Source of the DNA: Gammaproteobacteria bacterium
GTDB lineage: Bacteria; Pseudomonadota; Gammaproteobacteria; VBWC01
Assembly (NCBI GenBank): GCA_006218035.1
Contig: VBWC01000018.1
Coordinates: forward strand, 1 to 64,000
Direction: 5' to 3'
DNA: 64,000 bases
Of the stretch, positions 52,079-61,711 are shown piece by piece. Position 1 is the first letter of the stretch. Every line of letters starts with the position of its first letter. The notes beneath the pieces are model-generated. The model was given only the letters and a program-made list of their open reading frames with translations, was not told where the DNA came from and did not search any database. Both the position numbers and the translations under genes were made by a program.

Positions 52079-53239
52079 ATGCCCGGGCCACACGATCACG
52101 CAAAGAGCTGGCTGACGCGTATCGCGGCATTACCGCGTACCGGCAAGGTGCGCATTCTGAACGTCTGCGGCGGTCACGAACGGACCATCACCCACAGCGG
52201 CATGCGTACCGCCCTGCCTGACGATATCGAGCTGATACCCGGGCCGGGTTGTCCGGTCTGCATCTGCCCGGAAGAGGATATCTACGACGCGATCCAACTG
52301 GCGCTGAACGAGGACGTGATGCTGGTCGCGTTCGGTGACATGCTGCGCGTACCCGTTAACGTGCCGAAGCGCGAGCCGCGCTCGCTCGAACAAGCGAAGG
52401 CCGCCGGCGCCGGGATTCAGCCGATCGCCACACCGGCGGCCGCCGCTGCCATTGCCCGCGCGCATCCTGACCGGCAAGTGGTGTTCTTCGCCGCCGGTTT
52501 TGAGACAACCATGGCGCCGGTCGCCGCAATGCTGGCCGAAGGCGTGCCCGACAATCTTTCCGTTCTGTTATCGGGTCGACTCACCTGGCCGGCGGTCGCG
52601 ATGTTGCTCGACAGCGGCGAGGCGGCGTTTGATGCGCTGGTTGCCCCCGGTCATGTGGCGACCGTGATGGGCGCCGACGAATGGCAGTTTGTACCGCAAC
52701 AACATGGCCTTCCCTGCGCCGTTGCCGGATTTACTCCGGCAAGCCTGCTCGCGGCCTTTCATTCGATACTTGGGCAATTGCACCGCCGGCAGCCGGCACT
52801 CGACAACTGCTATCCGGAATCCGTGACGGCGGGCGGCAACTCGCTGGCAAAGTCGGTACTCGCTCGCGTTATGCGTGTCACCGACGCGAAGTGGCGCGGC
52901 ATCGGCATGATACCGGCATCCGGATTTACACTGCAGCCGGCGTACTCCGCGCACGATGCACGTCGCCGGTTTATTAGCAAAACGACAGCCGCGAATAACC
53001 CCGCGAAAGAAGCGCGTAAACGCATCGGTGAGATGCCGCCGGGCTGCGACTGCGCGGCGGTCGTGCTCGGGAAAATATCCCCGACACAGTGTGCACTGTA
53101 TGGCCGCGCATGCACACCGCGCGATCCGGTGGGCCCGTGCATGGTTTCTGATGAGGGCGCCTGCCGTATCTGGTGGGCCAATGGCATGCGTGCCGACGCT
53201 ACCGGCAGAAAACCAGACATCGATGCAGCGCGCGCTTGA
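52079..53239 (+). CDS. hypD: Hydrogenase maturation protein HypD
   Basis: 386 residues. Scaffold for building the Fe(CN)2CO group. Conserved motifs: VRILNVCGGHERTITHSGMR with the iron-binding Cys, IPGPGCPVCICPEEDI, FFAAGFETTMAP, and the C-terminal 4Fe-4S region (PGCDCAAVVLGKISPTQCALYGRACTP, VGPCMVSDEGAC). Length normal. It overlaps the hypF start by 17 bases. Confidence 0.96.
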   Translation: MPGPHDHAKSWLTRIAALPRTGKVRILNVCGGHERTITHSGMRTALPDDIELIPGPGCPVCICPEEDIYDAIQLALNEDVMLVAFGDMLRVPVNVPKREPRSLEQAKAAGAGIQPIATPAAAAAIARAHPDRQVVFFAAGFETTMAPVAAMLAEGVPDNLSVLLSGRLTWPAVAMLLDSGEAAFDALVAPGHVATVMGADEWQFVPQQHGLPCAVAGFTPASLLAAFHSILGQLHRRQPALDNCYPESVTAGGNSLAKSVLARVMRVTDAKWRGIGMIPASGFTLQPAYSAHDARRRFISKTTAANNPAKEARKRIGEMPPGCDCAAVVLGKISPTQCALYGRACTPRDPVGPCMVSDEGACRIWWANGMRADATGRKPDIDAARA

Positions 53240-55526
53240 TCTCGGCAAGAACGAATTTCCGCGTAGCGGTACCGTCGCCGCCGTACGCCTCATCATCGGT
53301 GGCCGCGTACAGGGCGTCGGCTTCCGGCCGTTCGTGTATCGCACCGCGGTGCGCTGCGGAATCTCCGGCCACGTCTGCAATCATCATGGCAGTGTCGAGA
53401 TTCTCGCCCAGGGAGATGCCGATCGCCTCGACGGGTTTATCGACGAACTGCTGAACAACGCGCCGCCGCTGGCCATACCGCGACTGATCCTGCGCGAGGC
53501 TGCCCTGCCGGTAGCGTCAGAGATATTCCGTATCAAGCGCAGTGCGGATAAACGTGGCCACGATGTATATATTCCGCCGGACTATTTCGTGTGCGATGAC
53601 TGCCTGGGCGAGCTGCATGATCCGGCCGACCGGCGTTTCCGTCACCCGTTCATCAACTGTACGCAGTGCGGGCCGCGCTACACGCTGATAGATTCGCTAC
53701 CCTATGACCGTCCCAACACATCGATGCGGCCATTCGAACTATGCGCTGACTGTGCGGCGGAATATCGCGATCCACTGGACCGGCGTTTTCATGCGGAACC
53801 GATCGCTTGCACCCGCTGCGGGCCCCGCCTGTGGTTTCTGGAAGGCGGTTTCACGACCGGCGGCGACGAGGCGGCATTGGCGGCGGCGATAACGGCGTTA
53901 CGCCGCGGCGCAATCGTCGCCGTCAAAGGGGTGGGCGGCTATCATTTGCTCTGCGATGCCACGAACGCGGCGGCGGTCGCGCGGTTACGGCAGCGAAAGC
54001 AGCGCCCGGACAAACCGCTGGCAGTCATGTTTCCGATGCGCGGCGCGGACGGACTGGACGGGGTACGCCATGCCGCGATATTCGACGATGTTCAGGCGAC
54101 ACATACACTGCGCCCGGCCAGGCCTGTCGTACTGATGAAACAAAAGGAACGCGGGCCGCTTGCCGACAACATCGCGCCGGGACTGCATGAAATCGGCGTG
54201 ATGTTGCCCTACAGCCCGCTGCATCATCTTTTACTGAATGACTTCGGCGGACCACTCGTCGCCACGTCCGCGAATATCAGCGGTGAACCGGTGCTGACGG
54301 TGAACGTAGACGCCCAGACACGGCTCGCCGGCATCGCCGATGCGTTCCTGCACCACGACCGCGAGATTGTCCGACCTGCCGATGATCCGGTGTACCGCGT
54401 CATCAACGCGAAAGTACGCCCGCTGCGGCTGGGGCGCGGCAACGCGCCACTGGAACTTTTGCTTGCCACCCCGATCCGGCAAGCGGTGCTCGCCGTCGGC
54501 GGGCACATGAAGAATACCGTGGCGCTGGCATGGGACAACCGGGTTGTTATCTCGCCGCACATCGGCGATCTCGGCTCGCTACGCTCCCAGCAGGTGTTTG
54601 AGCAGACGATTAACGACCTGCAGCGGCTGTACGATATCGATGCGTCACGAATCGTCTGCGACGCGCATCCCGGCTATGCGAGCACACGCTGGGCGAAGCG
54701 CTCCGGTAAACCGTGCATCGAGGTATTTCACCATCAAGCCCATGCGTCGGCCGTTGCCGGTGAGTTTTGCAATGAACCACGCTGGCTGGTGTTTACCTGG
54801 GACGGCACCGGCTATGGCGAGGACGGCACGCTGTGGGGCGGCGAGGCCTTGCTCGGCAGGCCCGGCACCTGGCGGCGGGTCGCCAGCATGCGTCGCTTCG
54901 AGCTGCCCGGTGGCGACAAGGCCGGCATCGAACCATGGCGCACCGCGGCGTCACTGTGCCGGGAGACCGGCCTGCACTGGCCGGATGCGCCGGAAAACAG
55001 CGCGGCGCTGAACGCGGCGTTTGCGCAAGGGTTCAACTCACCGCTGAGCAGCGCCGTTGGCCGATTGTTCGACGCGTCGGCGGCGCTGACCGGCCTGGTT
55101 CTATGCAACAGTCATGACGCCCACGCGCCGATGCGGCTCGAAGCGGCGGCCACCGGTGTCGAGGCGGCGCCGATTCATCTGGCAGATACCATGGATGACG
55201 ACGGTATCATGCGCACTGACTGGTCGGCACTCGTTCCGATGCTGCTCGATCCGCATCGAGTCAGCGGCGAACGCGCGGCCTGTTTTCACGCCACGCTCGC
55301 GCAAACGATCCTGCGGCAGGCGCGGGCGATTCGCGACCGTCACGGCGATTTCGCCGTCGGATTCGCCGGCGGCGTGTTCCAGAACCGTATCCTGACGGAA
55401 CAGGCAATGCACTTGCTCGACCGACATGACTTTCGTACGTATTTTCCGGAGCGCATACCGGTGAACGACGGCGGCCTGTGCTTCGGGCAGGTTATCGAGG
55501 CACAGGCCATGCTGAACTTGCCATGA
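53223..55526 (+). CDS. hypF: Carbamoyltransferase HypF
   Basis: 767 residues from the ATG at 53223; the open frame begins about 90 codons earlier inside hypD and is shadow. Domains in order: acylphosphatase (GRVQGVGFRPFVYRTAV), two zinc fingers (CDDCLGEL..CTQCGP, CADCAAEY..CTRCGP), YrdC-like (VAVKGVGGYHLLCDATN, RPADDPVYRVI) and Kae1-like (VFHHQAHASAVAGE, FTWDGTGYGEDGTLWGGE, FAGGVFQNRIL). It makes the cyanide precursor by carbamoylating HypE from carbamoyl phosphate and ATP. Intact. Confidence 0.95.
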   Translation: MQRALDLGKNEFPRSGTVAAVRLIIGGRVQGVGFRPFVYRTAVRCGISGHVCNHHGSVEILAQGDADRLDGFIDELLNNAPPLAIPRLILREAALPVASEIFRIKRSADKRGHDVYIPPDYFVCDDCLGELHDPADRRFRHPFINCTQCGPRYTLIDSLPYDRPNTSMRPFELCADCAAEYRDPLDRRFHAEPIACTRCGPRLWFLEGGFTTGGDEAALAAAITALRRGAIVAVKGVGGYHLLCDATNAAAVARLRQRKQRPDKPLAVMFPMRGADGLDGVRHAAIFDDVQATHTLRPARPVVLMKQKERGPLADNIAPGLHEIGVMLPYSPLHHLLLNDFGGPLVATSANISGEPVLTVNVDAQTRLAGIADAFLHHDREIVRPADDPVYRVINAKVRPLRLGRGNAPLELLLATPIRQAVLAVGGHMKNTVALAWDNRVVISPHIGDLGSLRSQQVFEQTINDLQRLYDIDASRIVCDAHPGYASTRWAKRSGKPCIEVFHHQAHASAVAGEFCNEPRWLVFTWDGTGYGEDGTLWGGEALLGRPGTWRRVASMRRFELPGGDKAGIEPWRTAASLCRETGLHWPDAPENSAALNAAFAQGFNSPLSSAVGRLFDASAALTGLVLCNSHDAHAPMRLEAAATGVEAAPIHLADTMDDDGIMRTDWSALVPMLLDPHRVSGERAACFHATLAQTILRQARAIRDRHGDFAVGFAGGVFQNRILTEQAMHLLDRHDFRTYFPERIPVNDGGLCFGQVIEAQAMLNLP

Positions 55527-55539
55527 TATAGACTGGACC

Positions 55540-56544
55540 ATGTCTTACATCACACTTGCCCATGGTAACGGCGGCCGCCTGATGCGCGAGTTGATCGACG
55601 AGGTGTTCGCCCCCCCGCTGAACAGTCCGCTACTGGATACCGGCGCCGACGCTGTCGCATTGCCGATCGATACCGCCAACCACGAGATCATGCTGACAAC
55701 CGACGGATTCACGGTCTCGCCGCTCGAATTCCCAGGCGGCGATATCGGCTCGCTGGCGGTCAACGGCACGGTCAACGATCTAGCGGTTGCCGGCGCGACG
55801 CCCCTGTATCTGTCGCTGGCGGTGATTATCGAAGAGGGCTTCGCGCTGGAGACCTTACGGCGTATCGTGCAGAGCATTGCAAACGCGGCAGCGGCAGCCG
55901 GCGTGCAGGTGGTCTGTGGCGACACCAAGGTGGTGCCGCGCGGCCAGGGCGGCGGCATTTACATCACGACCACCGGTATCGGACAACGGTCGGCGTCACT
56001 GGCTCCCGCTATTCACAATATTCGCGACGGCGACGCGATTCTCGTCAGCGGACCGGTCGGCGATCACGGTATCGCAGTCATGCTGGCGCGCGAGCAGTTC
56101 GGGCTGCGCGGCGACGTGCGGTCGGATTGCCGCAGCGTGTTAACGCTCGCACAGGCATTGTTACCGCTGTTCGGCCTGCGCTTCATGCGTGACCCGACAC
56201 GCGGCGGGCTGGCCACGGTGCTGAACGAGATAAGTCTTGCGACCGGTTTCGGTGCCGTAATTGACGAAAGCGCTGTTCCCGTCAGGGAATCGGTACGTTC
56301 TGTCTGCGAGATACTCGGATACGATCCGCTGTACCTCGCGTGCGAGGGACAGATCGTCGCCGTGGTTGCGCCGGAGAGCGCGACCGAGGCATTGCGGATC
56401 TGGCGGTCGACAGATCGTGGACACGATGCGCGGATCATTGGCCGGGTGACCAGTGCGCATCGCCAGGTTATCCAGACCACCGGGATTGGTGGTCAACGTG
56501 TCATTGAAGAGCTTGAGGACGATCCGCTGCCGAGAATCTGTTGA
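55540..56544 (+). CDS. hypE: Hydrogenase maturation protein HypE
   Basis: 334 residues. PurM-like ATPase that dehydrates the carbamoyl group to thiocyanate on its C-terminal Cys. Seen: LAHGNGGRLMRELI, DGFTVSPLEFPGGDIGSLAVNGTVNDLAV, CGDTKVVPRG, FMRDPTRGGLATVLNEI and the obligatory ending PRIC. Follows hypF by 13 bases and closes the hyp operon. Confidence 0.96.
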   Translation: MSYITLAHGNGGRLMRELIDEVFAPPLNSPLLDTGADAVALPIDTANHEIMLTTDGFTVSPLEFPGGDIGSLAVNGTVNDLAVAGATPLYLSLAVIIEEGFALETLRRIVQSIANAAAAAGVQVVCGDTKVVPRGQGGGIYITTTGIGQRSASLAPAIHNIRDGDAILVSGPVGDHGIAVMLAREQFGLRGDVRSDCRSVLTLAQALLPLFGLRFMRDPTRGGLATVLNEISLATGFGAVIDESAVPVRESVRSVCEILGYDPLYLACEGQIVAVVAPESATEALRIWRSTDRGHDARIIGRVTSAHRQVIQTTGIGGQRVIEELEDDPLPRIC

Positions 56545-56721
56545 GAAATTGTTACGAGGCTGGTATTCAACAATCAGCGGCCGCCGCGGATTGACTCGGC
56601 ATGTATCCTGTAGCTGACCTGCCAACCGGAGATTTATTGCCGCATCGCGGCGCCTGGACCACACGGGTTCATCGTGGGAGAATGCGTTCCCTCGTGCCAT
56701 CGACAAAAAGAAACTGACTTT

Positions 56722-58188
56722 ATGCCGCCACTTGTCCTTCTGACGATAACGATCGCGCTATCTTTTTTTGCAACCCCGAATCTTTCCTATGCCCAAACCG
56801 GTTCCGGTGCTCAGATAAATCTCACCGATACCTGGAACGGCGTTGTCGCCATCGTAATTTTCGTCATCGCGTATGCGACGGTAATCAGCGAAGAGTTTCT
56901 GCACCTGCGTAAATCCAAGCCTGTCATCGTCGCAGCGGGCGCGATCTGGTTGCTGGTGGCGATGGCGTACACGGCCCATGGCGACCAGGAGACGGCAGGC
57001 GAACTCGCCCGGCACAATATTCTGGAGTTCGGCGAGGTGATGTTGTTTCTGCTCTCCGCGATGACCTATATCAATACGATGCAGGAACGTAATGTCTTCA
57101 ATGCGCTACGAGGCTGGCTGGTGTCGTCGGGCTTCTCGCTGCGCACGATCTTCTGGCTGTCCGGAATCCTGGCCTTTTTCATTTCGGCAGTCGCCGATAA
57201 CCTCACCACAGCCCTGATCATGGGCGCGGTTGTCATGGCGGTCGGCGCGGGGAATCCTGCCTTTGTTTCGTTAGCTTGCATCAATATTGTCGTAGCGGCG
57301 AATGCTGGCGGGGCGTTCAGTCCATTCGGCGATATCACGACATTGATGGTGTGGCAAAAGGGCGTGGTTCAATTCTGGGAATTCCTGGATCTTTTTATTC
57401 CGTCCGTCGTTAACTGGTTTGTCCCGGCATTTCTGATGTCGCTGGCATTGCCGAAAGGTAAGCCGACAGCGATCGCCGATGAATTCCCCATTAAACACGG
57501 CGGTCTGGTCGTAGTCGGGCTGTTTATCGCGACGATCGGGATCACGGTTTCTTTCCACAGCTTCTATCATTTACCGCCGGCACTCGGCATGATGACCGGG
57601 CTCGGCCTGTTAAAAATATTCGGCTTCTATCTTAGAAAGCAGGAAAGCTCGGCTTGGGAATCAAACCCGGTGGCGGAATTCGAGGCCGATGCTGTCGATC
57701 CCGAGACGCAGAAGCTATACAAGCCGCGCCAACGCCCTTTCGATATCTATATTTCAATGAAACGTGTTGAGTGGGATACGCTGATGTTCTTCTACGGCGT
57801 CGTGCTTTGCGTCGGCGGACTGGCGGCGCTGGGTTATCTCGCCGTGCTCTCTGAAACGATGTACACGGGCTTTGGTCCGACGCAGACCAATATCGCCGTC
57901 GGCCTGTTGTCGGCGATTGTCGATAACATTCCGGTGATGTTCGCTGTGCTGACGATGAATCCGGATATGGCGCTGGGTCAGTGGCTGCTGGTTACGCTGA
58001 CCGCCGGCGTCGGCGGCTCGCTGCTTTCGATAGGATCGGCTGCCGGCGTGGCGCTGATGGGCCAGGCGCGCGGCGTCTACACCTTCTTTGCTCACCTGAA
58101 GTGGACATGGGCCATTGCGCTCGGCTACGCAGCAAGCATCTGGGTGCATCTGCTGCTGAACGCCGACATCATGCAAAAACCGCTGTGA
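56722..58188 (+). CDS. nhaD: Na+/H+ antiporter NhaD
   Basis: 488 residues from the ATG at 56722 (MPPLVLLTIT, a cleavable or first helix ending SYAQT). About twelve hydrophobic helices of the ion-transporter superfamily; family motifs are ISEEFLHLRKSKPV, SAVADNLTTALIMGAVVMAVG, NIVVAANAGGAFSPFGDITTLMVWQKG and, late, GLLSAIVDNIPVMFAVLTM with the second conserved Asp-Asn pair. Exports Na+ or Li+ against protons. It would work with the P2C ATPase (31299) in sodium homeostasis, though they are not linked. It follows hypE by about 180 bases, so a separate promoter is likely. Confidence 0.95.
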   Translation: MPPLVLLTITIALSFFATPNLSYAQTGSGAQINLTDTWNGVVAIVIFVIAYATVISEEFLHLRKSKPVIVAAGAIWLLVAMAYTAHGDQETAGELARHNILEFGEVMLFLLSAMTYINTMQERNVFNALRGWLVSSGFSLRTIFWLSGILAFFISAVADNLTTALIMGAVVMAVGAGNPAFVSLACINIVVAANAGGAFSPFGDITTLMVWQKGVVQFWEFLDLFIPSVVNWFVPAFLMSLALPKGKPTAIADEFPIKHGGLVVVGLFIATIGITVSFHSFYHLPPALGMMTGLGLLKIFGFYLRKQESSAWESNPVAEFEADAVDPETQKLYKPRQRPFDIYISMKRVEWDTLMFFYGVVLCVGGLAALGYLAVLSETMYTGFGPTQTNIAVGLLSAIVDNIPVMFAVLTMNPDMALGQWLLVTLTAGVGGSLLSIGSAAGVALMGQARGVYTFFAHLKWTWAIALGYAASIWVHLLLNADIMQKPL

Positions 58189-58228
58189 TGCGGCGTCGAC
58201 AGATAACAACGGAACGACGGGAGCCGGC

Positions 58229-58609
58229 TCAGTTCAGGTAACAGTAACGGCTCAGCACTGCAAAAAACATCATGTTGCTCGACATGTCATTCGGATCGAA
58301 TGACAGCCCGACGTGATACATAGATTCGTGACCGCTACTTGATCCTGAATCCGTCCGGCACCAGCGGATATGACCACTGACCGCATGCTGCTCGTTATCG
58401 ATATGCATGACGAGGCGCGCCGGAGTACCGTTTTCCAATGCCTCCGCAATCCTCAGGCCGGCACCAAAGTGGGATACATCAGTTACTTGCACCAGCCGGT
58501 GCTCGCGATTGCTGGCTTCCAGCCTGAATGTCACTTCGTTTTCGATCCCTTCGCGCGGCCGTACACGTTCGAACTGCCGCCAGTCGGATGTTTTCTTGAG
58601 GCCTGACAT
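58229..58609 (-). CDS. PilZ-domain c-di-GMP-binding protein
   Basis: 126 residues, single PilZ domain. The ligand motifs are present: RxxxR-like RVRPRE at about residues 15-20 and DVSHFGAG at about 44-51 (D/NxSxxG). The C-terminal helix (NMMFFAVLSRYCYLN) is hydrophobic and may mediate dimerisation. Expected to sense c-di-GMP, for instance from the globin-coupled cyclase at 34258. It converges with nhaD. Confidence 0.85.
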   Translation of the reverse strand: MSGLKKTSDWRQFERVRPREGIENEVTFRLEASNREHRLVQVTDVSHFGAGLRIAEALENGTPARLVMHIDNEQHAVSGHIRWCRTDSGSSSGHESMYHVGLSFDPNDMSSNMMFFAVLSRYCYLN

Positions 58610-58745
58610 TGACTTGCACCCCTGAATTGTCGTCTATAAAAATGTCCGGATACTGTATCGGATCGTATTGAGGAAGTATTTGATCCGCCTCACGTTATCG
58701 GCGAGTGCCGCAACAACTTGATACGACTCGCGAAAATTCCTGATT

Positions 58746-59453
58746 CTAGTGCAATTTCCAGACGCAGACACCACCACTCTCACGGGCGATCCTGTCGAGA
58801 TAGTGCCGGTGGGCTTCCTCTTCCTCCGCGGATGCCGGAATCACCGGCAGGCGCGCCCGTTCCGCCGTGACACGACGAACCCCGGATTGCGCGACACCGG
58901 CGGAGGTGAGCCTGCCATCCAGCGAGAGGGTAGCCTGGCCACCGGTCATCGCCAGATACACGTCGGAGAGAATCTCGGCGTCCAGCAGTGCACCGTGCAA
59001 TTCACGCTGCGAATTGTCGACCTGATAGCGTTTGCACAACGCGTCAAGACTGTTCCGTTGCCCGGGGTGCAGTTGCCGCGCCAGCGCCAGAGAATCAAGC
59101 ACCGTGCAATAGTCGGTGAACGGCTTGCGCCCCTGCTTGAGCAAGGCCAGTTCGTGATTGATAAACCCGATATCAAACGGGGCGTTGTGAATGATCACTT
59201 CGGCGTCCTTGATGAACTCCAGAAGATCATCAACGATATCGCCAAAACGCGGCTTGTCCGCGAGAAAAGCATCAGTGATGCCATGCACCTCCAGCGCGCC
59301 TTCGTCGATCTCGCGATCGGGTTGCAGATATTGCTGAAAACGCCGCGTTGTCACACGACGGTCGACGATCTCAATCGCGCCAATTTCGATGATGCGATGA
59401 CCCTGGGCCGGGTCCAGACCCGTGGTCTCAGTGTCTAGAACAATCTGTCTCAT
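58746..59453 (-). CDS. dnaQ: DNA polymerase III epsilon subunit (proofreading exonuclease)
   Basis: 235 residues. Exo I motif LDTETTGLD (Asp7, Glu9), Exo II VIIHNAPFDIGFIN and Exo III HGALLDAEILSDVYL give the complete 3'-5' exonuclease site. The C-terminal tail (about 180-235) includes the alpha-subunit-binding region. Located 15 bases below rnhA on the same strand, here co-directional, whereas in E. coli the two genes are divergent. Confidence 0.96.
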   Translation of the reverse strand: MRQIVLDTETTGLDPAQGHRIIEIGAIEIVDRRVTTRRFQQYLQPDREIDEGALEVHGITDAFLADKPRFGDIVDDLLEFIKDAEVIIHNAPFDIGFINHELALLKQGRKPFTDYCTVLDSLALARQLHPGQRNSLDALCKRYQVDNSQRELHGALLDAEILSDVYLAMTGGQATLSLDGRLTSAGVAQSGVRRVTAERARLPVIPASAEEEEAHRHYLDRIARESGGVCVWKLH

Positions 59454-59468
59454 CTGTATTCCCGATAG

Positions 59469-59918
59469 TTACCGGCTGTTCGACCGCTGCTGCATCTCGT
59501 CAATCGCCCGGTTGGCAAGCGCGTCCGCCTGTTCATTGCCCTCATGCCCGGTATGACCGCGCACCCAATGCCATTCGATATCATGCCGTGATGCAGCCGC
59601 CTCGAGTCGCCGCCAGAGATCGGCATTCTTGACCGGCTTGCGCGCGGCGGTCTTCCATCCCCGGAGCTTCCAGTTCGGCAGCCATTCGGTTAGCCCCTTC
59701 TTGACGTACTCCGAATCGGTCGTGATACGCGCGGCGCAGCCTCTCTTGAGCGATTCCAGCGCACAAATCGCCGCCATCAACTCCATGCGATTGTTCGTCG
59801 TATCCGGCTCGGCACCGGACAAGGTTTTTTCATGCCCGCTATACCGTAGCACAGCGCCCCAGCCACCGGGCCCCGGATTGCCGCGACACGCGCCATCGGT
59901 GAAAATTTCAACCCTCAT
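59469..59918 (-). CDS. rnhA: Ribonuclease HI
   Basis: 149 residues from the ATG at 59918 ([20 protein letters not shown]), the usual family start; two ATGs slightly upstream are in frame. Catalytic residues are seen in FTDGACRGN (Asp), NRMELMA (Glu), TTDSEYV (Asp) and GNEQADALA (Asp). Degrades RNA in RNA-DNA hybrids. Its start overlaps the end of the methyltransferase gene. Confidence 0.97.
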   Translation of the reverse strand: MRVEIFTDGACRGNPGPGGWGAVLRYSGHEKTLSGAEPDTTNNRMELMAAICALESLKRGCAARITTDSEYVKKGLTEWLPNWKLRGWKTAARKPVKNADLWRRLEAAASRHDIEWHWVRGHTGHEGNEQADALANRAIDEMQQRSNSR

Positions 59919-60705
59919 CGGCATCCAAACAGGATCCATTACGCGTGGTCGGCTCAGGCATTTCGGCGCCGATCAGGCTCCGGCGCGGACGCCAGCGTGG
60001 CTGGATCGGTGTCAGCGTCGATGTCCGCTTTTTGGCAACCAGCAGATAGGCGCCGGAGAGCATCGAAAACCATCGCGCCCCGGCGGTTTCGATAAACCGC
60101 AGACGTCGCATCACCGCGTCGTGCTGAATCGGCGGCCGAAAGAAATACCCACTCGTCATGACGATATCGAAACCCAGCAGCGACAGCCAATCCTTGATGC
60201 GCGGCAGGCTGCGAAACCGTCCGCACCACGGATAAGTATTGTAGCGACGCCGTCGGAACAGCCGTCTCAGACCCCAAAAGCTCCACGGATTGAAGCCGAG
60301 GATGACAACGTGCCCTTCCGGTATGAGGATACGGTCAACCTCTCGCAATGCCTGGTGAGGATCCGCCTCGTACTCAAGCGTATGCGGCAACACCACCACA
60401 TCGACGCTGTCCGAGGCGACCGGCAGGCGCTCCGGTTGTCCCTGCATGCTGATGGAAGCAACCGGCTTGCCGTCGATGACATCGACCACTATACGGTGCG
60501 ATATCCGGCTGGCACCCAACAGATCTTCGTCGACCATGCACCCGACCTGAAGCAGGTGATAGCCAAACAAATTCGGCAGGATCGCATCGAGCTTGCGCTG
60601 CTCGATTTCGAGCAGGCGACGACCCAGCGGCTCGCCATACCAGAAGCGTAATCCGGCACGACCGGTGCAGAAATGGCTGTTTTTGAACCAGCGTCTTATG
60701 TCCAC
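59908..60705 (-). CDS. SAM-dependent methyltransferase (rnhA-linked)
   Basis: 265 residues. Class I methyltransferase fold: [16 protein letters not shown] at the SAM loop (a divergent glycine motif), [24 protein letters not shown] for the central strand and [30 protein letters not shown]. The target is unknown. Its position between gloB and rnhA matches E. coli yafS and relatives in most gammaproteobacteria. The divergent gloB lies 76 bases away. Confidence 0.9.
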   Translation of the reverse strand: MDIRRWFKNSHFCTGRAGLRFWYGEPLGRRLLEIEQRKLDAILPNLFGYHLLQVGCMVDEDLLGASRISHRIVVDVIDGKPVASISMQGQPERLPVASDSVDVVVLPHTLEYEADPHQALREVDRILIPEGHVVILGFNPWSFWGLRRLFRRRRYNTYPWCGRFRSLPRIKDWLSLLGFDIVMTSGYFFRPPIQHDAVMRRLRFIETAGARWFSMLSGAYLLVAKKRTSTLTPIQPRWRPRRSLIGAEMPEPTTRNGSCLDADEG

Positions 60706-60742
60706 AATCGCAATTTTCGCCTCTCGGCCCGTAGCACGCTGA

Positions 60743-60748
60743 TATAAT
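60743..60748 (+). promoter_or_regulatory. -10 element of gloB
   Basis: A perfect TATAAT 34 bases before the gloB ATG. No good -35 is visible at 16-18 bases, so the pairing is uncertain. Confidence 0.4.
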
Positions 60749-60781
60749 GCCCCCCGTCACGAGGACTCCCGGTCACCCACC

Positions 60782-61549
60782 ATGATCAACGCCATTGCTG
60801 TTCCGGCCTTTCGCGATAATTATATATGGTTGGTACACGATGCGGCTAACCGGACCGTAATTGTCGACCCCGGCGATGCGCAACCGGTGCTGGCCGCGCT
60901 GGCACACCATGCGCTGACGCCGGTCGCCGTTCTGATCACACATCATCATCATGACCATACCGGCGGTATTGGCGACATACTCGCCCGATACCCGGTCCCC
61001 GTACTGGGCCCGGCTCGGGAAAGCATTCCCGCGGTCACCCGGCGATTGAGCGACGGCGAGCGAATTTGCGTTCCATCGACCTCAATGGAATTCACCGTAC
61101 TCGATGTGCCAGGCCATACCGCAGGGCATATCGCTTTTTTTGGGCACAACACGCTGTTGTGCGGAGATACCTTGTTCGCCGGTGGCTGCGGACGCCTGTT
61201 CGAAGGAACACCGGAACAGATGTACTGTTCTCTACAAAAAATCGCCCGTCTGCCGGAGACAACCCAGGTTTACTGCGCGCACGAATACACCGAGGACAAC
61301 TTGCGCTTCGCGGCTGCCGTAGAACCGGACAATGCTGACCTGCGGACCCGCATCGCCGCGGTCAACCGGTTACGCCGCAATAATCTCCCGACGATACCTT
61401 CAACGATAGGCGAGGAAAAACGCACCAATCCGTTCCTGCGCTGTGACGAGCCTGATGTCCGAGCGGCGGCAAGAGCCTTCGCCGACACACCCCCGGAGTC
61501 GGCCGACCAGGTATTCGCTGCACTTCGCAGCAGAAAAGACTGGTTCTGA
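60782..61549 (+). CDS. gloB: Hydroxyacylglutathione hydrolase (glyoxalase II)
   Basis: 255 residues. Metallo-beta-lactamase fold with the binuclear site THHHHDHTGG (about 53-62), then His in PGHTAGHIAF, Asp in LLCGDTLFAGGCGRLFEGT and His in YCAHEYTEDNLRFA. The C-terminal helical domain (TIGEEKRTNPFLR) binds glutathione. Completes methylglyoxal detoxification by hydrolysing lactoylglutathione. Length and residues are normal. Confidence 0.97.
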   Translation: MINAIAVPAFRDNYIWLVHDAANRTVIVDPGDAQPVLAALAHHALTPVAVLITHHHHDHTGGIGDILARYPVPVLGPARESIPAVTRRLSDGERICVPSTSMEFTVLDVPGHTAGHIAFFGHNTLLCGDTLFAGGCGRLFEGTPEQMYCSLQKIARLPETTQVYCAHEYTEDNLRFAAAVEPDNADLRTRIAAVNRLRRNNLPTIPSTIGEEKRTNPFLRCDEPDVRAAARAFADTPPESADQVFAALRSRKDWF

Positions 61550-61711
61550 ATTTTCTTTTGTTTTTAGTGCCCTAGCTCCCGACGCCCGGGCCCGCAATGT
61601 GCTCAGACTCGTTCAAATCCGGATCGATGGCGCCGATAAGAACGTGTCGCGCGATACAAAAACGTCCAGCGGGCCACTTTGTCGTTGACCACCTATGGGG
61701 TAATCCATACC

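Noticed and set aside
53806-54190. Alternative frames within hypF suggesting a frameshift
   Set aside because: The main HypF frame is continuous through all four domains; the others are shadows.
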